From assembly GCF_000807775.2 (NCBI RefSeq), contig NZ_CP047385.1:5146001-5210000 (forward strand): 64,000 nt of DNA. Reading direction: 5' to 3'. This document shows positions 17,853-25,746 of this stretch, one piece after another. Position 1 is the stretch's first letter, and each line of letters opens with the position of its first letter. This DNA is from Pandoraea fibrosis. Lineage in GTDB: Bacteria; Pseudomonadota; Gammaproteobacteria; Burkholderiales; Burkholderiaceae. A model generated the notes under the pieces. It saw nothing but the letters and a program-made list of their open reading frames with translations, ran no database searches and was not told the origin of the DNA. A program made the translations under genes and the position numbers.

Positions 17853-18778
17853 TTCCCTTGCCTCGTCTCACATTTCGGTCGTGGTGTACGGGCAGCCTGT
17901 GAGCTGCCTCGCTCTGCGTCTTGCAGGGCGACTTTCATCTTTCCGAGCGCTGCCTGATGGATCTGGCAGATGCGAGCACGGGTCACGCCCAGCACTTCGC
18001 CAATCTCTTCAAGATTCATGTCGAACTCGTAGTAAAGCTGTACGACGTGTTGCTCCCGCTCGTCGAGCGCGTCGAGTGCTCGCGTCAGACTCTGCCGCGT
18101 GGCGACCAGAGATTCCGGACTGCGCCGCTCGACAAGCGCCTCGTTGGCCACCAGGCCTCCTTCGTCCAGCATCTGGTCGAAGCTCGCGATGCTCTCGGCG
18201 TATCCGGCCATCTCGGCCGCTTCGAGCGAGGTGTCGTCCATGCCGGCGTGTGCGCTCAACTCCTCGCGCGTCGGTGCGCGACCGAGCGAGCGGGTCAGCT
18301 CGCGCTCGGCGTCGCGACGCTTGTGCGATGCCTGCCGCAACGTGCGCGGGCGCCAGTCCAGCCGCCGAAGTTCATCCAGCACGGCACCGCGAATGCGCGT
18401 GGCTGCGTAAGCGGTAAAGCGTTCGTCGGGCGGCCCGTAGCGTCGAACCGCATCGAGCGCAGCGATCAGGGCGATCTGCGTCATGTCTTCCTGCGCAATC
18501 GTCACACTGGTCTGCGGTGCCAGCGAGCGCACGATGCGCGCAATCACAGGCATCAGCCGCAGAACGTGCGCCTGTTCCTCGGCCACCGGCAACGATTGCC
18601 ATCCGGGCGACGACGGCCCCTTCGTCGCGGCGACAGGCTTCGCGTCATGCGAGTGCATCGTCGCGTTCATGCCCTGCGCAAGTTTCGCCTCGGGTGCGCT
18701 GCCCCGCTTCTCGCTCCGCTTGTCGCCCTGCTTCTCGCCCCGGCGGTACACAACGGGGCCGTACATCAATGTGTTCAT
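17849..18778 (-). CDS. fliA: FliA-type sigma-28 factor (LafS)
   Basis: 309 residues. After an unusual ~65-residue charged N-terminal extension come sigma region 2 (RFTAYAATRIRGAVLDELRR with DWRPRTLRQ), region 3 (ELTRSLGRAPTREELSAHAG) and region 4 (LEEIGEVLGVTRARICQIHQ, then AALGKMK). It should direct late flagellar genes such as the flagellin, and should be restrained by FlgM. The ATG overlaps the fliK stop. The extension may be real or the start may be the Met at residue 37 or 41; I kept the ATG coupled to fliK. Confidence 0.92.
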   Translation of the reverse strand: MNTLMYGPVVYRRGEKQGDKRSEKRGSAPEAKLAQGMNATMHSHDAKPVAATKGPSSPGWQSLPVAEEQAHVLRLMPVIARIVRSLAPQTSVTIAQEDMTQIALIAALDAVRRYGPPDERFTAYAATRIRGAVLDELRRLDWRPRTLRQASHKRRDAERELTRSLGRAPTREELSAHAGMDDTSLEAAEMAGYAESIASFDQMLDEGGLVANEALVERRSPESLVATRQSLTRALDALDEREQHVVQLYYEFDMNLEEIGEVLGVTRARICQIHQAALGKMKVALQDAERGSSQAARTPRPKCETRQGK

Positions 18779-20019
18779 AGCCGGAACGCCTTGCGCTCGC
18801 GCGCAGCGTCTCCCAGAGCCAGCCCCGGGTCGGCCTCGCCGGACGAGTCATCGCGCGACTGCCGCTCGCGTGCGTTGCCCGATGCACCGTCGCCGCTATA
18901 GGAAGGCATGCCCGCGACGCTCACCTGCACCTCGCCCGGGTGACGCTGGGAAAGCATGTCGCGTAACAGCGCCGCCGTCCCCTGCACCAGGCTCAACGCC
19001 TCGGGGCGCGCCACCTGCAAGCTCACGCTCAACTGCATGGGCGACTTGCGAACCACGATGGCGATGTCGCCCAACTCGGCGGGCGTCAGGCGCAGGCGAG
19101 CCTCGTGGACACCCTTCTGCGTCATCGTGTGCACCCGCTCGGACAGTGCCCGGGCCACCGCCGTGTCATCGCCAGCGGCGACGTTTGCACTCACGGACCC
19201 GCTCGACACCGTGGGCGCGGACGGCTCGCCCGCATAGGCGTTGCCGAAGGTCACCGGCGCAAACGGCGTGCGTAGGGCTGGCGTCGCCCCGTTATCGATG
19301 GATGCCACACCTTGCGATGCGGGCTCCGTTGCCATCTGGCGCGTCGCCAACGACGGCGTCACCGGACCGAGAGGTGGCAACACGAGCGACGCCGACGCCA
19401 CGGCTGCGGAAGCGCGCACCGCAGCGGCTGGCGAGGACACCGACGTATCGACGTCCCCGGCCTGTGGCTGGCCATCTGGTGCCGACACCTGACTGCCGAG
19501 CGCACCGCGCATCCTGTGCTCATGCGCAGCGAGCAACGTCGCGATATGCGGCGCCACCGTATCGCGCAGCGATTCGTCGCCCGCCGCAGGCCGATCTTGT
19601 GTGGCAAACGCCAGGTCATCGGCGACGGGCATGACTACACCCGGCAAGACCGGAACGTCGTGCGGTAGAGATGCGGCGTCGTCTGCCGCCAGCAAACCGT
19701 CGTCACCCGGCGCGACCGCCGGCTTGACCGCTATCGCGGGCAAGCCTGTGAACGTTGCCACATCGGGATGCGCCAGCGCCTGCGTTTCCGGCGCCTGCGC
19801 CGGGGCGACGAGACCTGCCTCGCGCTCGGTGTCTTGCCCAGAAAAATCAGGCACTTGCCCCGTCGAACGATCGAGTGACGCGGCAAAATCGCCGAGCGCC
19901 GTGTCGATGCCGGCATCGGCCAGCGTCTGCGCAAACCCGTCGGGCAGCGCACCGTCCGCGACCGGCGCCAACGAGTCCGCGCTGCCGGGCGTCATGAGAC
20001 GTGTGATTTCAACGATCAT
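18775..20019 (-). CDS. fliK: FliK-like hook-length control protein (LafE)
   Basis: 414 residues of low overall conservation and Ala/Asp/Pro-rich composition. The C-terminal domain is recognisable: ARLRLTPAELGDIAIVVRKS then MQLSVSLQVARPEALSLVQG (about residues 300-345), the FliK-C pattern with the L-P-x-x-L-G core. FliK measures hook length and triggers the FlhB switch. The C-terminal tail beyond residue 370 is charged and Ser-rich. The gene overlaps the LafD-like gene by 11 bases and fliA by 4 bases. Confidence 0.85.
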   Translation of the reverse strand: MIVEITRLMTPGSADSLAPVADGALPDGFAQTLADAGIDTALGDFAASLDRSTGQVPDFSGQDTEREAGLVAPAQAPETQALAHPDVATFTGLPAIAVKPAVAPGDDGLLAADDAASLPHDVPVLPGVVMPVADDLAFATQDRPAAGDESLRDTVAPHIATLLAAHEHRMRGALGSQVSAPDGQPQAGDVDTSVSSPAAAVRASAAVASASLVLPPLGPVTPSLATRQMATEPASQGVASIDNGATPALRTPFAPVTFGNAYAGEPSAPTVSSGSVSANVAAGDDTAVARALSERVHTMTQKGVHEARLRLTPAELGDIAIVVRKSPMQLSVSLQVARPEALSLVQGTAALLRDMLSQRHPGEVQVSVAGMPSYSGDGASGNARERQSRDDSSGEADPGLALGDAARERKAFRL

Positions 20020-20317
20020 CGTGCATCCTCAGATAGCCGAGCGCGCCGTCGCGCCAATGCCCCAGTCCTGCCAGACGTCTGCGAGCTTCCGACGTCGCTC
20101 GCTGGCTTAGCGCGTAGGCTTGCTCGTGCGCCACCCGCGCATCCGCCATGGCTTGCGCGAGCGAAGCGTCGCGTGCAGCGGGCGCAGGTGCGAGTCGCCA
20201 CGCCCGCCGGAACAAGGCGTCGGTGGCTTGCAACAAGTCCCACTCACGCGCGGCGGAATACCGTCGCAGATCTCGCGCCAGCGCTCGAAAGGTCGCCGCG
20301 TCAGCCGTATTAGCCAC
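20009..20317 (-). CDS. Small FliT/LafD-like protein
   Basis: 102 residues, Ala/Arg-rich and helical, without a membrane segment. It starts with GTG, which overlaps the region of the fliS stop. The position between fliS and fliK equals that of lafD in lateral loci and of fliT in primary systems, so a role as chaperone of the filament cap FliD is likely. The sequence itself carries no motif I can name, so this is a positional inference. Confidence 0.55.
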   Translation of the reverse strand: MANTADAATFRALARDLRRYSAAREWDLLQATDALFRRAWRLAPAPAARDASLAQAMADARVAHEQAYALSQRATSEARRRLAGLGHWRDGALGYLRMHDDR

Positions 20318-20687
20318 GCCGCGTCTCCAACGCTCGCCAGCCCTGCGTGAGCTGCGTGATGACTGCTACGACCTCGTCGAGCTTGGCAAGATCGAGTTCC
20401 ACACTGGCCTGCGCAACCCCTCGCATGCAGAAGTCGTACACGGTCGTGAGCGGCTGCGTGACGCCCGGGCCGTCGGCCACGTCGATATGCGACGCCAGCC
20501 CGTTGAGCAGGTTCAGGCATTTGGTCACGCTACGCAGTCGCGCATCGTGACGTGAGTGTTCGATGTGTCCGCGCACGCGGGCCAGTTCGTCGAGCAGCCC
20601 ATCCAGAAGGATCAGCATGAGCTGCAACGGTGTTGCACCGGCGATGCGCGCATCGAGGTCGGACGCATGGTATTGCTGGTAGGTCAT
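20310..20687 (-). CDS. fliS: FliS, flagellin chaperone (LafC)
   Basis: 125 residues from the ATG at 20687. The N-terminal YQQYHASDLDARIAGATPLQ, then LMLILLDGLLDELARVRGHI, is the FliS pattern (tyrosine motif, P-x-x-L-x-x-x-L-Y-D-like helix). FliS binds the C-terminus of flagellin and keeps it unfolded until export. The frame is open upstream but overlaps fliD, and no family sequence is seen there. It follows fliD after 35 bases. Confidence 0.9.
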   Translation of the reverse strand: MTYQQYHASDLDARIAGATPLQLMLILLDGLLDELARVRGHIEHSRHDARLRSVTKCLNLLNGLASHIDVADGPGVTQPLTTVYDFCMRGVAQASVELDLAKLDEVVAVITQLTQGWRALETRRG

Positions 20688-20722
20688 GATTGGATTGACT
20701 CCCTGAAAGATGGCGTCGCGCG

Positions 20723-22147
20723 TCAGTCGTCGGACTTGCGCGACCCACGGAAGAGCGCGTCGACAAAGCCGCGTGTCTCTTTCATTTGTTGCTGAACCTG
20801 CTCGGCACGAGCGAGTTCGTCGGTGTAGCGCGCCACAAGCGCCAGAAAACGCGCCCTGAGCTGGTCTTCTTTCGCGGCAAGCCGCTGTGTGGCAACCTCG
20901 TCGGTATCCGTGCGGTGCTTGAGCACCCCGGTGATCTCGTCGGTCCATTCACGAATCCGCACGGCAAGGCGCATGCCTGCCGGCTGTTTGTCCAGATCGG
21001 TACTGGTGTCGCGCTTCATCACGTCGGCGGTCTCGCCGAACCACTGCGCCAGCAGTGCCTTGTCGCCGGCATACGCCGCCTCGAAGCGCTTCTGATCGAA
21101 GGTGACGGACCCGTCGGCGTTTCGCTTCACACCGAACTGGGTCGGGTCGAAGGTCTTGCCGTCGATCGTCACGGGCCGCTCGAAGTTGCGTTCGAGATCG
21201 CGCAACAAGGCCCGCACGCCGGCATCGGCATAAAAAGCCCCGGCCGGTTTGACGTCGCTTTTCTCTTCGCTATCGGGCGATATCGACGCACCCGGCGTGC
21301 CCGGGTCCATCAGTTCACGCAGTTGCTTGCGCACGGCGTCGTAGGCCTGTACGAGGGCGCGCATGTTTGCGGCCGTGCCCTCCATGTCGGGGGTGACTGA
21401 CACACGCGTGGTTTCGCCAGCGGCGTTGGCCTTCTTCAGCGAGAGCGTCACGCCGGTAAATAGCGTGATGTCGTTGCTGGCATAGGACTCCTCGGCCCCT
21501 GCGTTGCCGATTCGCACGACGGCGTTCTGCCCTTGCGCGAGCACGGTCGCGTTCGACGCGCCGAGATCCGTACCGGACGACGACTGCAAGTCGAACGTCG
21601 CCTCAGTGCCTGATGTCGTCGCGCTCAGCAGCAAGTACGGTGTCGGCTGTCCCGGCACATGTCGAAGATCGGCGCGAACGACGTCCTTCAAAGCCGAATC
21701 GGCGTTGATTCGTCTCGCAAGGTCCCGAACCCCTTCGGCCGTCGTCAGATCGAGCCCTGAGGTGTCCAGTGCAATCGGGTTAGCGCCGCCAGCCAGTTTC
21801 ACGTTGCCACCTGCCAGCGCCGCCACGTTCATGATCTGCACCTGATGCACGGTCGCGAGCTGCTGAACGTGCACGTCGAAATCGAGCTGCTGCGCGCCCT
21901 TCTCCAGCTTGACCGAGAACACCGAATCGCTCGACAACGTCGCTTTGTGCTGATGCAGGTCCGCGCTGTCGCCGATGCGCCGGAGTTGCTTCTCGAAATT
22001 GCCGAGAACTTCCTTGAGCGTTGCCACGCCTTTCTGACGGGCTTCGGCGCCAGCCTTGTCCTTACCCAGACGCCCGAACTCCGCCCCCATCTTTCTCTGG
22101 GCGATTTCGGCGGCCATTTCGTCGATACGGTTTTTCACTTGCAGCAT
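20723..22147 (-). CDS. fliD: FliD, filament cap protein (LafB)
   Basis: 474 residues from the ATG at 22147, which has an AGGAG site 9 bases upstream. The frame is open further upstream but that part lies within fliJ. The central and C-terminal FliD domains show VTPDMEGTAANMRALVQAYD, LRELMDPGTPG, and an ending helix with RFLALVARYTDELARAEQVQ. The N-terminus (MLQVKNRIDEMAAEIAQRKM) lacks the usual hydrophobic FliD start and is more like lateral caps. FliD caps the filament tip and inserts flagellin. Confidence 0.9.
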   Translation of the reverse strand: MLQVKNRIDEMAAEIAQRKMGAEFGRLGKDKAGAEARQKGVATLKEVLGNFEKQLRRIGDSADLHQHKATLSSDSVFSVKLEKGAQQLDFDVHVQQLATVHQVQIMNVAALAGGNVKLAGGANPIALDTSGLDLTTAEGVRDLARRINADSALKDVVRADLRHVPGQPTPYLLLSATTSGTEATFDLQSSSGTDLGASNATVLAQGQNAVVRIGNAGAEESYASNDITLFTGVTLSLKKANAAGETTRVSVTPDMEGTAANMRALVQAYDAVRKQLRELMDPGTPGASISPDSEEKSDVKPAGAFYADAGVRALLRDLERNFERPVTIDGKTFDPTQFGVKRNADGSVTFDQKRFEAAYAGDKALLAQWFGETADVMKRDTSTDLDKQPAGMRLAVRIREWTDEITGVLKHRTDTDEVATQRLAAKEDQLRARFLALVARYTDELARAEQVQQQMKETRGFVDALFRGSRKSDD

Positions 22148-22734
22148 GGCAAAGCTCCTGGTTCGGGTGATGTGCGAGACGCGGAATGCGTTTTCCCGAC
22201 CCAAGCGACCGCCGTGCATGCTTTGTCAACGCAAACCCGCGGGGCGATTTCCCCAATTGCTCCGATATCGCCAACGGCGCCATGCGCCTCGCGTGACGAC
22301 ACGCCTCGCTGCCAGACCTCCAAGGCCTGGGCGACCTGCGCCTGCTGCTCTCGCTTGTTCCGTGCCTGCTTCACCGCCACCTCGTGACGGGTGACAAGCG
22401 TCGCGACACCTTCACGCCGACGCTGCGCATCGCGCACGGCTTGCGCCGCGACCGTCTGTGAGCGAGCCAATTGCGCCATCGGCGCCTGCTGCGTCTCGAT
22501 CATCTGCACGAGCGCGCGTTTGTAATCGGCGCGATTCTGAAAACTGTAGGCATTGGCTCGCCTGCCGTTGATCGACACCGCGCGATACAGCCGTGTTAGC
22601 TGGTCGACATTGCGTGCAAGCCGCACTTGCCGCTCGGCGAGCTGGCGTCCGTCGTGCTGCGCGAGCGCAAGCTCACGCTCGCGCATCGACAGCAACGCAT
22701 GCAGGGCGCGCGGCGTTCCTGGCGTCATCGACAT
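22135..22734 (-). CDS. fliJ: FliJ-like export chaperone, extended
   Basis: 199 residues from the ATG at 22734, which has GGAGG 6 bases upstream inside the end of fliI. FliJ is a coiled coil that links the ATPase FliI to FlhA; here ALHALLSMRERELALAQHDG and the long helical run to about residue 150 fit that. Known FliJ proteins are ~145 residues, so the last ~45 residues, Gly/Ala-rich and ending LPCCK, are an addition. The gene overlaps fliI by 10 bases and fliD by 13. Confidence 0.78.
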   Translation of the reverse strand: MSMTPGTPRALHALLSMRERELALAQHDGRQLAERQVRLARNVDQLTRLYRAVSINGRRANAYSFQNRADYKRALVQMIETQQAPMAQLARSQTVAAQAVRDAQRRREGVATLVTRHEVAVKQARNKREQQAQVAQALEVWQRGVSSREAHGAVGDIGAIGEIAPRVCVDKACTAVAWVGKTHSASRTSPEPGALPCCK

Positions 22735-24008
22735 AGCGCCTCCAGCCGTTCGCACAGGCCCTGCGGCGTGTGGGTCTCACCGTCGCGCTGACGCAGAAAG
22801 TCGAGCATGAGCGGATGTCGGGAGACGGCGCGGTCGGTCTCGGCGTGAGCGCCCGGCACGTAGGCACCGAGCGGCATCAACTCGCGAACCTGCTGATATG
22901 CATGCCACTGCGCTTTGAACGCGCGCGCGGCGTTGGCGTGCCGCGCGCCGACCGCTTGCGTCATGCATCGACTCACCGATGCGCCGACGTCGATCGCCGG
23001 ATAATGCCCGGCGTCGGCCAATTCACGCGACAGCACGATGTGCCCGTCCAGCACCGCGCGGGCGGTGTCCACCACCGGGTCTTGCAAATCGTCGCCCTCG
23101 GCCAGCACCGTGTAGATTGCGCTGAGGCTGCCCGTGCCTGCGCCATTGCCCGCGCACTCGACCAGTCGCGGCAAGCGTGCAAACACGGAGACCGGGTAGC
23201 CGCGCGCGGCCGGCGCTTCGCCAAGCGAGAGCGCGACCTCTCGGCACGCCATCGCGTAGCGCGTGAGCGAGTCGACGAGCAACAGCACGTCGTGCCCTGC
23301 ATCGCGAAAATGGGCGGCAATGGCGTGGCACAACTCCGTGGCCTTCATGCGCTGCGCGGGCGGTGCGTCGGCGGGCGCCGCCACCACGATGGCCTTCGCG
23401 AGTCCCGCCTGTCCGAGCGTCTCGCTGACGAACTCGCCCACCTCCCGGCCACGCTCGCCGATCATGCCGACCACCACGATCTGTGCGCTGGTATGCCGGG
23501 TCATCATGCCCAGCAATACGCTCTTGCCGACGCCGCTGCCGGCAAAGAGTCCCACGCGCTGCCCTTTGCCCAGACTGAGCAGGCCGTCGATGGCGCGCAC
23601 GCCCACCGGCAGCGGCTCGGTGATGGCGCGGCGATCCAGCGGTGCCGGCGGCGAGCAGCGCGTGTCGAGCCATGCATCGCCACGCAACGCACCTTTCCCA
23701 TCAAGGGGAAGGCCAAAGGCGTCGACCACGCGGCCGAGCCACGCCAGCCCGATGCGCAGCGCTGGCGTCGCCGTTCCCGGCAACACACGTGCGCCGGGCA
23801 CAATGTCGGTCACCGCCGAATACGTCAAAAGCTGCAACGCGCCGTTGGCGAACCCGACGACCTCGGCCTCGGTCCACCGGCCTGCGGCAGTTTCGACACG
23901 GCACGTTTGTCCCAGCGAAAAACGCTGCCCACGCGCCTCGAGTACCGCGCCATTGGCTCGCGTGACGAATGCCATCGGGGTCGCGAGTGCGATCTCGTCG
24001 TGCATCAT
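22725..24008 (-). CDS. fliI: FliI, flagellar export ATPase
   Basis: 427 residues. Walker A is GLFAGSGVGKS at 153-163 and Walker B is LLLVDS at 242-247 followed by LTRYA. The F1-beta-like blocks GMIGERGREVGEF and RGYPVSVFARLPRLVECAG are intact. FliI energises export with FliH and FliJ, its immediate neighbours. The ATG overlaps the fliH stop in ATGA; a second Met follows directly. Upstream in-frame sequence belongs to fliH and is not part of this gene. Confidence 0.96.
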   Translation of the reverse strand: MMHDEIALATPMAFVTRANGAVLEARGQRFSLGQTCRVETAAGRWTEAEVVGFANGALQLLTYSAVTDIVPGARVLPGTATPALRIGLAWLGRVVDAFGLPLDGKGALRGDAWLDTRCSPPAPLDRRAITEPLPVGVRAIDGLLSLGKGQRVGLFAGSGVGKSVLLGMMTRHTSAQIVVVGMIGERGREVGEFVSETLGQAGLAKAIVVAAPADAPPAQRMKATELCHAIAAHFRDAGHDVLLLVDSLTRYAMACREVALSLGEAPAARGYPVSVFARLPRLVECAGNGAGTGSLSAIYTVLAEGDDLQDPVVDTARAVLDGHIVLSRELADAGHYPAIDVGASVSRCMTQAVGARHANAARAFKAQWHAYQQVRELMPLGAYVPGAHAETDRAVSRHPLMLDFLRQRDGETHTPQGLCERLEALCR

Positions 24009-24730
24009 CGTGACTCCGGCATCGCGGCAGGAACCGTGGCGTTTGCCGAGGCATCCACCCATTCTCCGAGACGCCGACGGATGATCGTCTGGGCGGCCGC
24101 TTCACGGCCTTCGCACCCCGCGTCGTACCAGAGGCCGTCGACCTCGACGCGGCAATCCCCGCGAGCCAACGACGGATCGGCGGCAATGCGCCAGCCCGGA
24201 TGCGCACCGTGCGCGTGCGCCGATTCGCTGCCGACACGGGCGCTCAGTGCCCGGGCATCTTCGGGGCTGACATGAACGGTGACCGCATCGTCGCTCCCGC
24301 CCACCTGCGCGAGCAGACGCGCAACGATGCCGGCGATGTCGGCAGGCGCCGTGTGCAATTCGCGCTGCACGATGGCGCCGACGGCGCGCGTCGCCACATC
24401 GCTCAACACATCGATGGCAGCCGCTGCCAGCCGGGCGTGCACTTGTTCCCGGGCCGCCTGGAGTGCCGCGAGCGGGAGCCGCATGGCTTCCTGCTCGTCA
24501 TGCATGCGCTGGGCGTGCGACGCCTGCAAACGCGCCTCGGCCGCCTGCTCGCCATCCGCACGTCCGGCATCGAAAGCCTCCTGCCAGACGAGCTCACGCA
24601 TGTTCGCGGCGCCATCGGTCATCCCTTGCGCATAGGCCTGAGCCCGCAAGGTGTCGACGTCCGGCTGAACCGGTAACCAGCCGCGTTGAGCTGCGACATC
24701 GGACTTCGTGCCAAACCGGTGCGGCTTCAT
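24005..24730 (-). CDS. fliH: FliH, export ATPase regulator
   Basis: 241 residues. The N-terminus is charged, followed by a helical Ala/Gln/Glu-rich stretch (about 25-110) with AQAYAQGMTDGAANMRE, and then the E/V-ATPase-like C-domain with VTVHVSPEDARALSARV and GDCRVEVDGLWYDAG. FliH holds FliI at the C-ring and regulates its ATPase. Its start overlaps the fliG stop by ATGA, and its stop overlaps the fliI start by ATGA. Confidence 0.9.
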   Translation of the reverse strand: MKPHRFGTKSDVAAQRGWLPVQPDVDTLRAQAYAQGMTDGAANMRELVWQEAFDAGRADGEQAAEARLQASHAQRMHDEQEAMRLPLAALQAAREQVHARLAAAAIDVLSDVATRAVGAIVQRELHTAPADIAGIVARLLAQVGGSDDAVTVHVSPEDARALSARVGSESAHAHGAHPGWRIAADPSLARGDCRVEVDGLWYDAGCEGREAAAQTIIRRRLGEWVDASANATVPAAMPESR

Positions 24731-25746
24731 TCGAGTACCTCACCGTCGGCAAGGCGCAAAAGCATGTCGGCCTCGCGCGCTCGTGTGCGCAGCAGGGTCA
24801 TGATCTCGTCGCGCGCCGCTTCGACGCGTGCTGCCGACATGGCGCCCAGACGCTGCATCGCCTGCGTAAGCGCGTCCTCCTGAAGGCGGGACATGCGCTC
24901 GCGCACGACCTGCCGCATACGGGCGTCGGTCCCCTTGAGCGCGACGGCCCACAATTCGGTCGGCACTTCGGCCACCGCCAGATCGATGACTTCCGGCGCC
25001 TGATAGGCAAGGATGTCGAAGCCATACATGCTCGCTTCGACGGATTCCGCCAGAGACGCGTCATGCGCACGCAGCGCATCCATCAGGCGTTTCTGTTCGT
25101 CGGGCACATGGCCCATGATCTGAGCAGCCAGCCGAGTGCCAGGCACATCGGTGCTCTCCGCAGACAACCCCGCGAGACAGCGATCGGCAATCACTTCGAG
25201 ATCGGCCAGCAATTCGCGATCGACGCGTTTGAGCTGCGCCGTCTCCAGGAGCAGCGCTTCCTGCTGCGATTCGGGGAGCGCGCGAAGCAATTGCCCCCCC
25301 AGATCGGCGGGCAGATAAGCGAGCAGCAACGCCTGCATACGGTGATGTTCGCGCGAGAGCACGTCGGCCAGTCGCGTCACGCTCACCCACTGAAGACGCG
25401 CGAGCTTGGGGCGAATCCGATCGCCATAAATGCCGTCGAGCACGTTGCTCGCGATACCTTCCCCGAGCGCGGCAGCCAGCGAGCGCTCCAGATAGGCACG
25501 CGGGGCGGCATTCGCGCCGCCATGCTGCGTGCTGGCTTCGAGGAACTGGTCGACGATGGCATGCACGTCGTGCTTCTTCACGCTACCGGCGCGCGACATG
25601 GCATGGGCCACGCGCAGAAGCTCATTGGGGGCCAACTGGGCCATCACACCGGCGGCAGCCTTCTCCCCCATGCAGAGCAACAGGACGGCGGCGCGATCAA
25701 CGCCATTGATTTCGGTCAGAGTGGAGTTATCAGCGGGCAGAGGCAT
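24727..25746 (-). CDS. fliG: FliG, rotor-switch protein
   Basis: 339 residues, the usual FliG length. N-domain: NGVDRAAVLLLCMGEKAAAG and VMAQLAPNELLRVAHAMS. The C-domain contains the charged torque helix EVPTELWAVALKGTDARMRQ followed by VVRERMSRLQEDALTQAM. FliG sits on the MS-ring and contacts MotA. The start lies 17 bases inside the end of fliF. The partner switch proteins FliM and FliN are not in the window. Confidence 0.95.
   Translation of the reverse strand: MPLPADNSTLTEINGVDRAAVLLLCMGEKAAAGVMAQLAPNELLRVAHAMSRAGSVKKHDVHAIVDQFLEASTQHGGANAAPRAYLERSLAAALGEGIASNVLDGIYGDRIRPKLARLQWVSVTRLADVLSREHHRMQALLLAYLPADLGGQLLRALPESQQEALLLETAQLKRVDRELLADLEVIADRCLAGLSAESTDVPGTRLAAQIMGHVPDEQKRLMDALRAHDASLAESVEASMYGFDILAYQAPEVIDLAVAEVPTELWAVALKGTDARMRQVVRERMSRLQEDALTQAMQRLGAMSAARVEAARDEIMTLLRTRAREADMLLRLADGEVLE

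Noticed and set aside
22770..24275. A 501-codon open frame on the + strand opposite fliI
   Set aside because: fliI has Walker motifs and correct neighbours; the antisense frame has no motif and no ribosome site.
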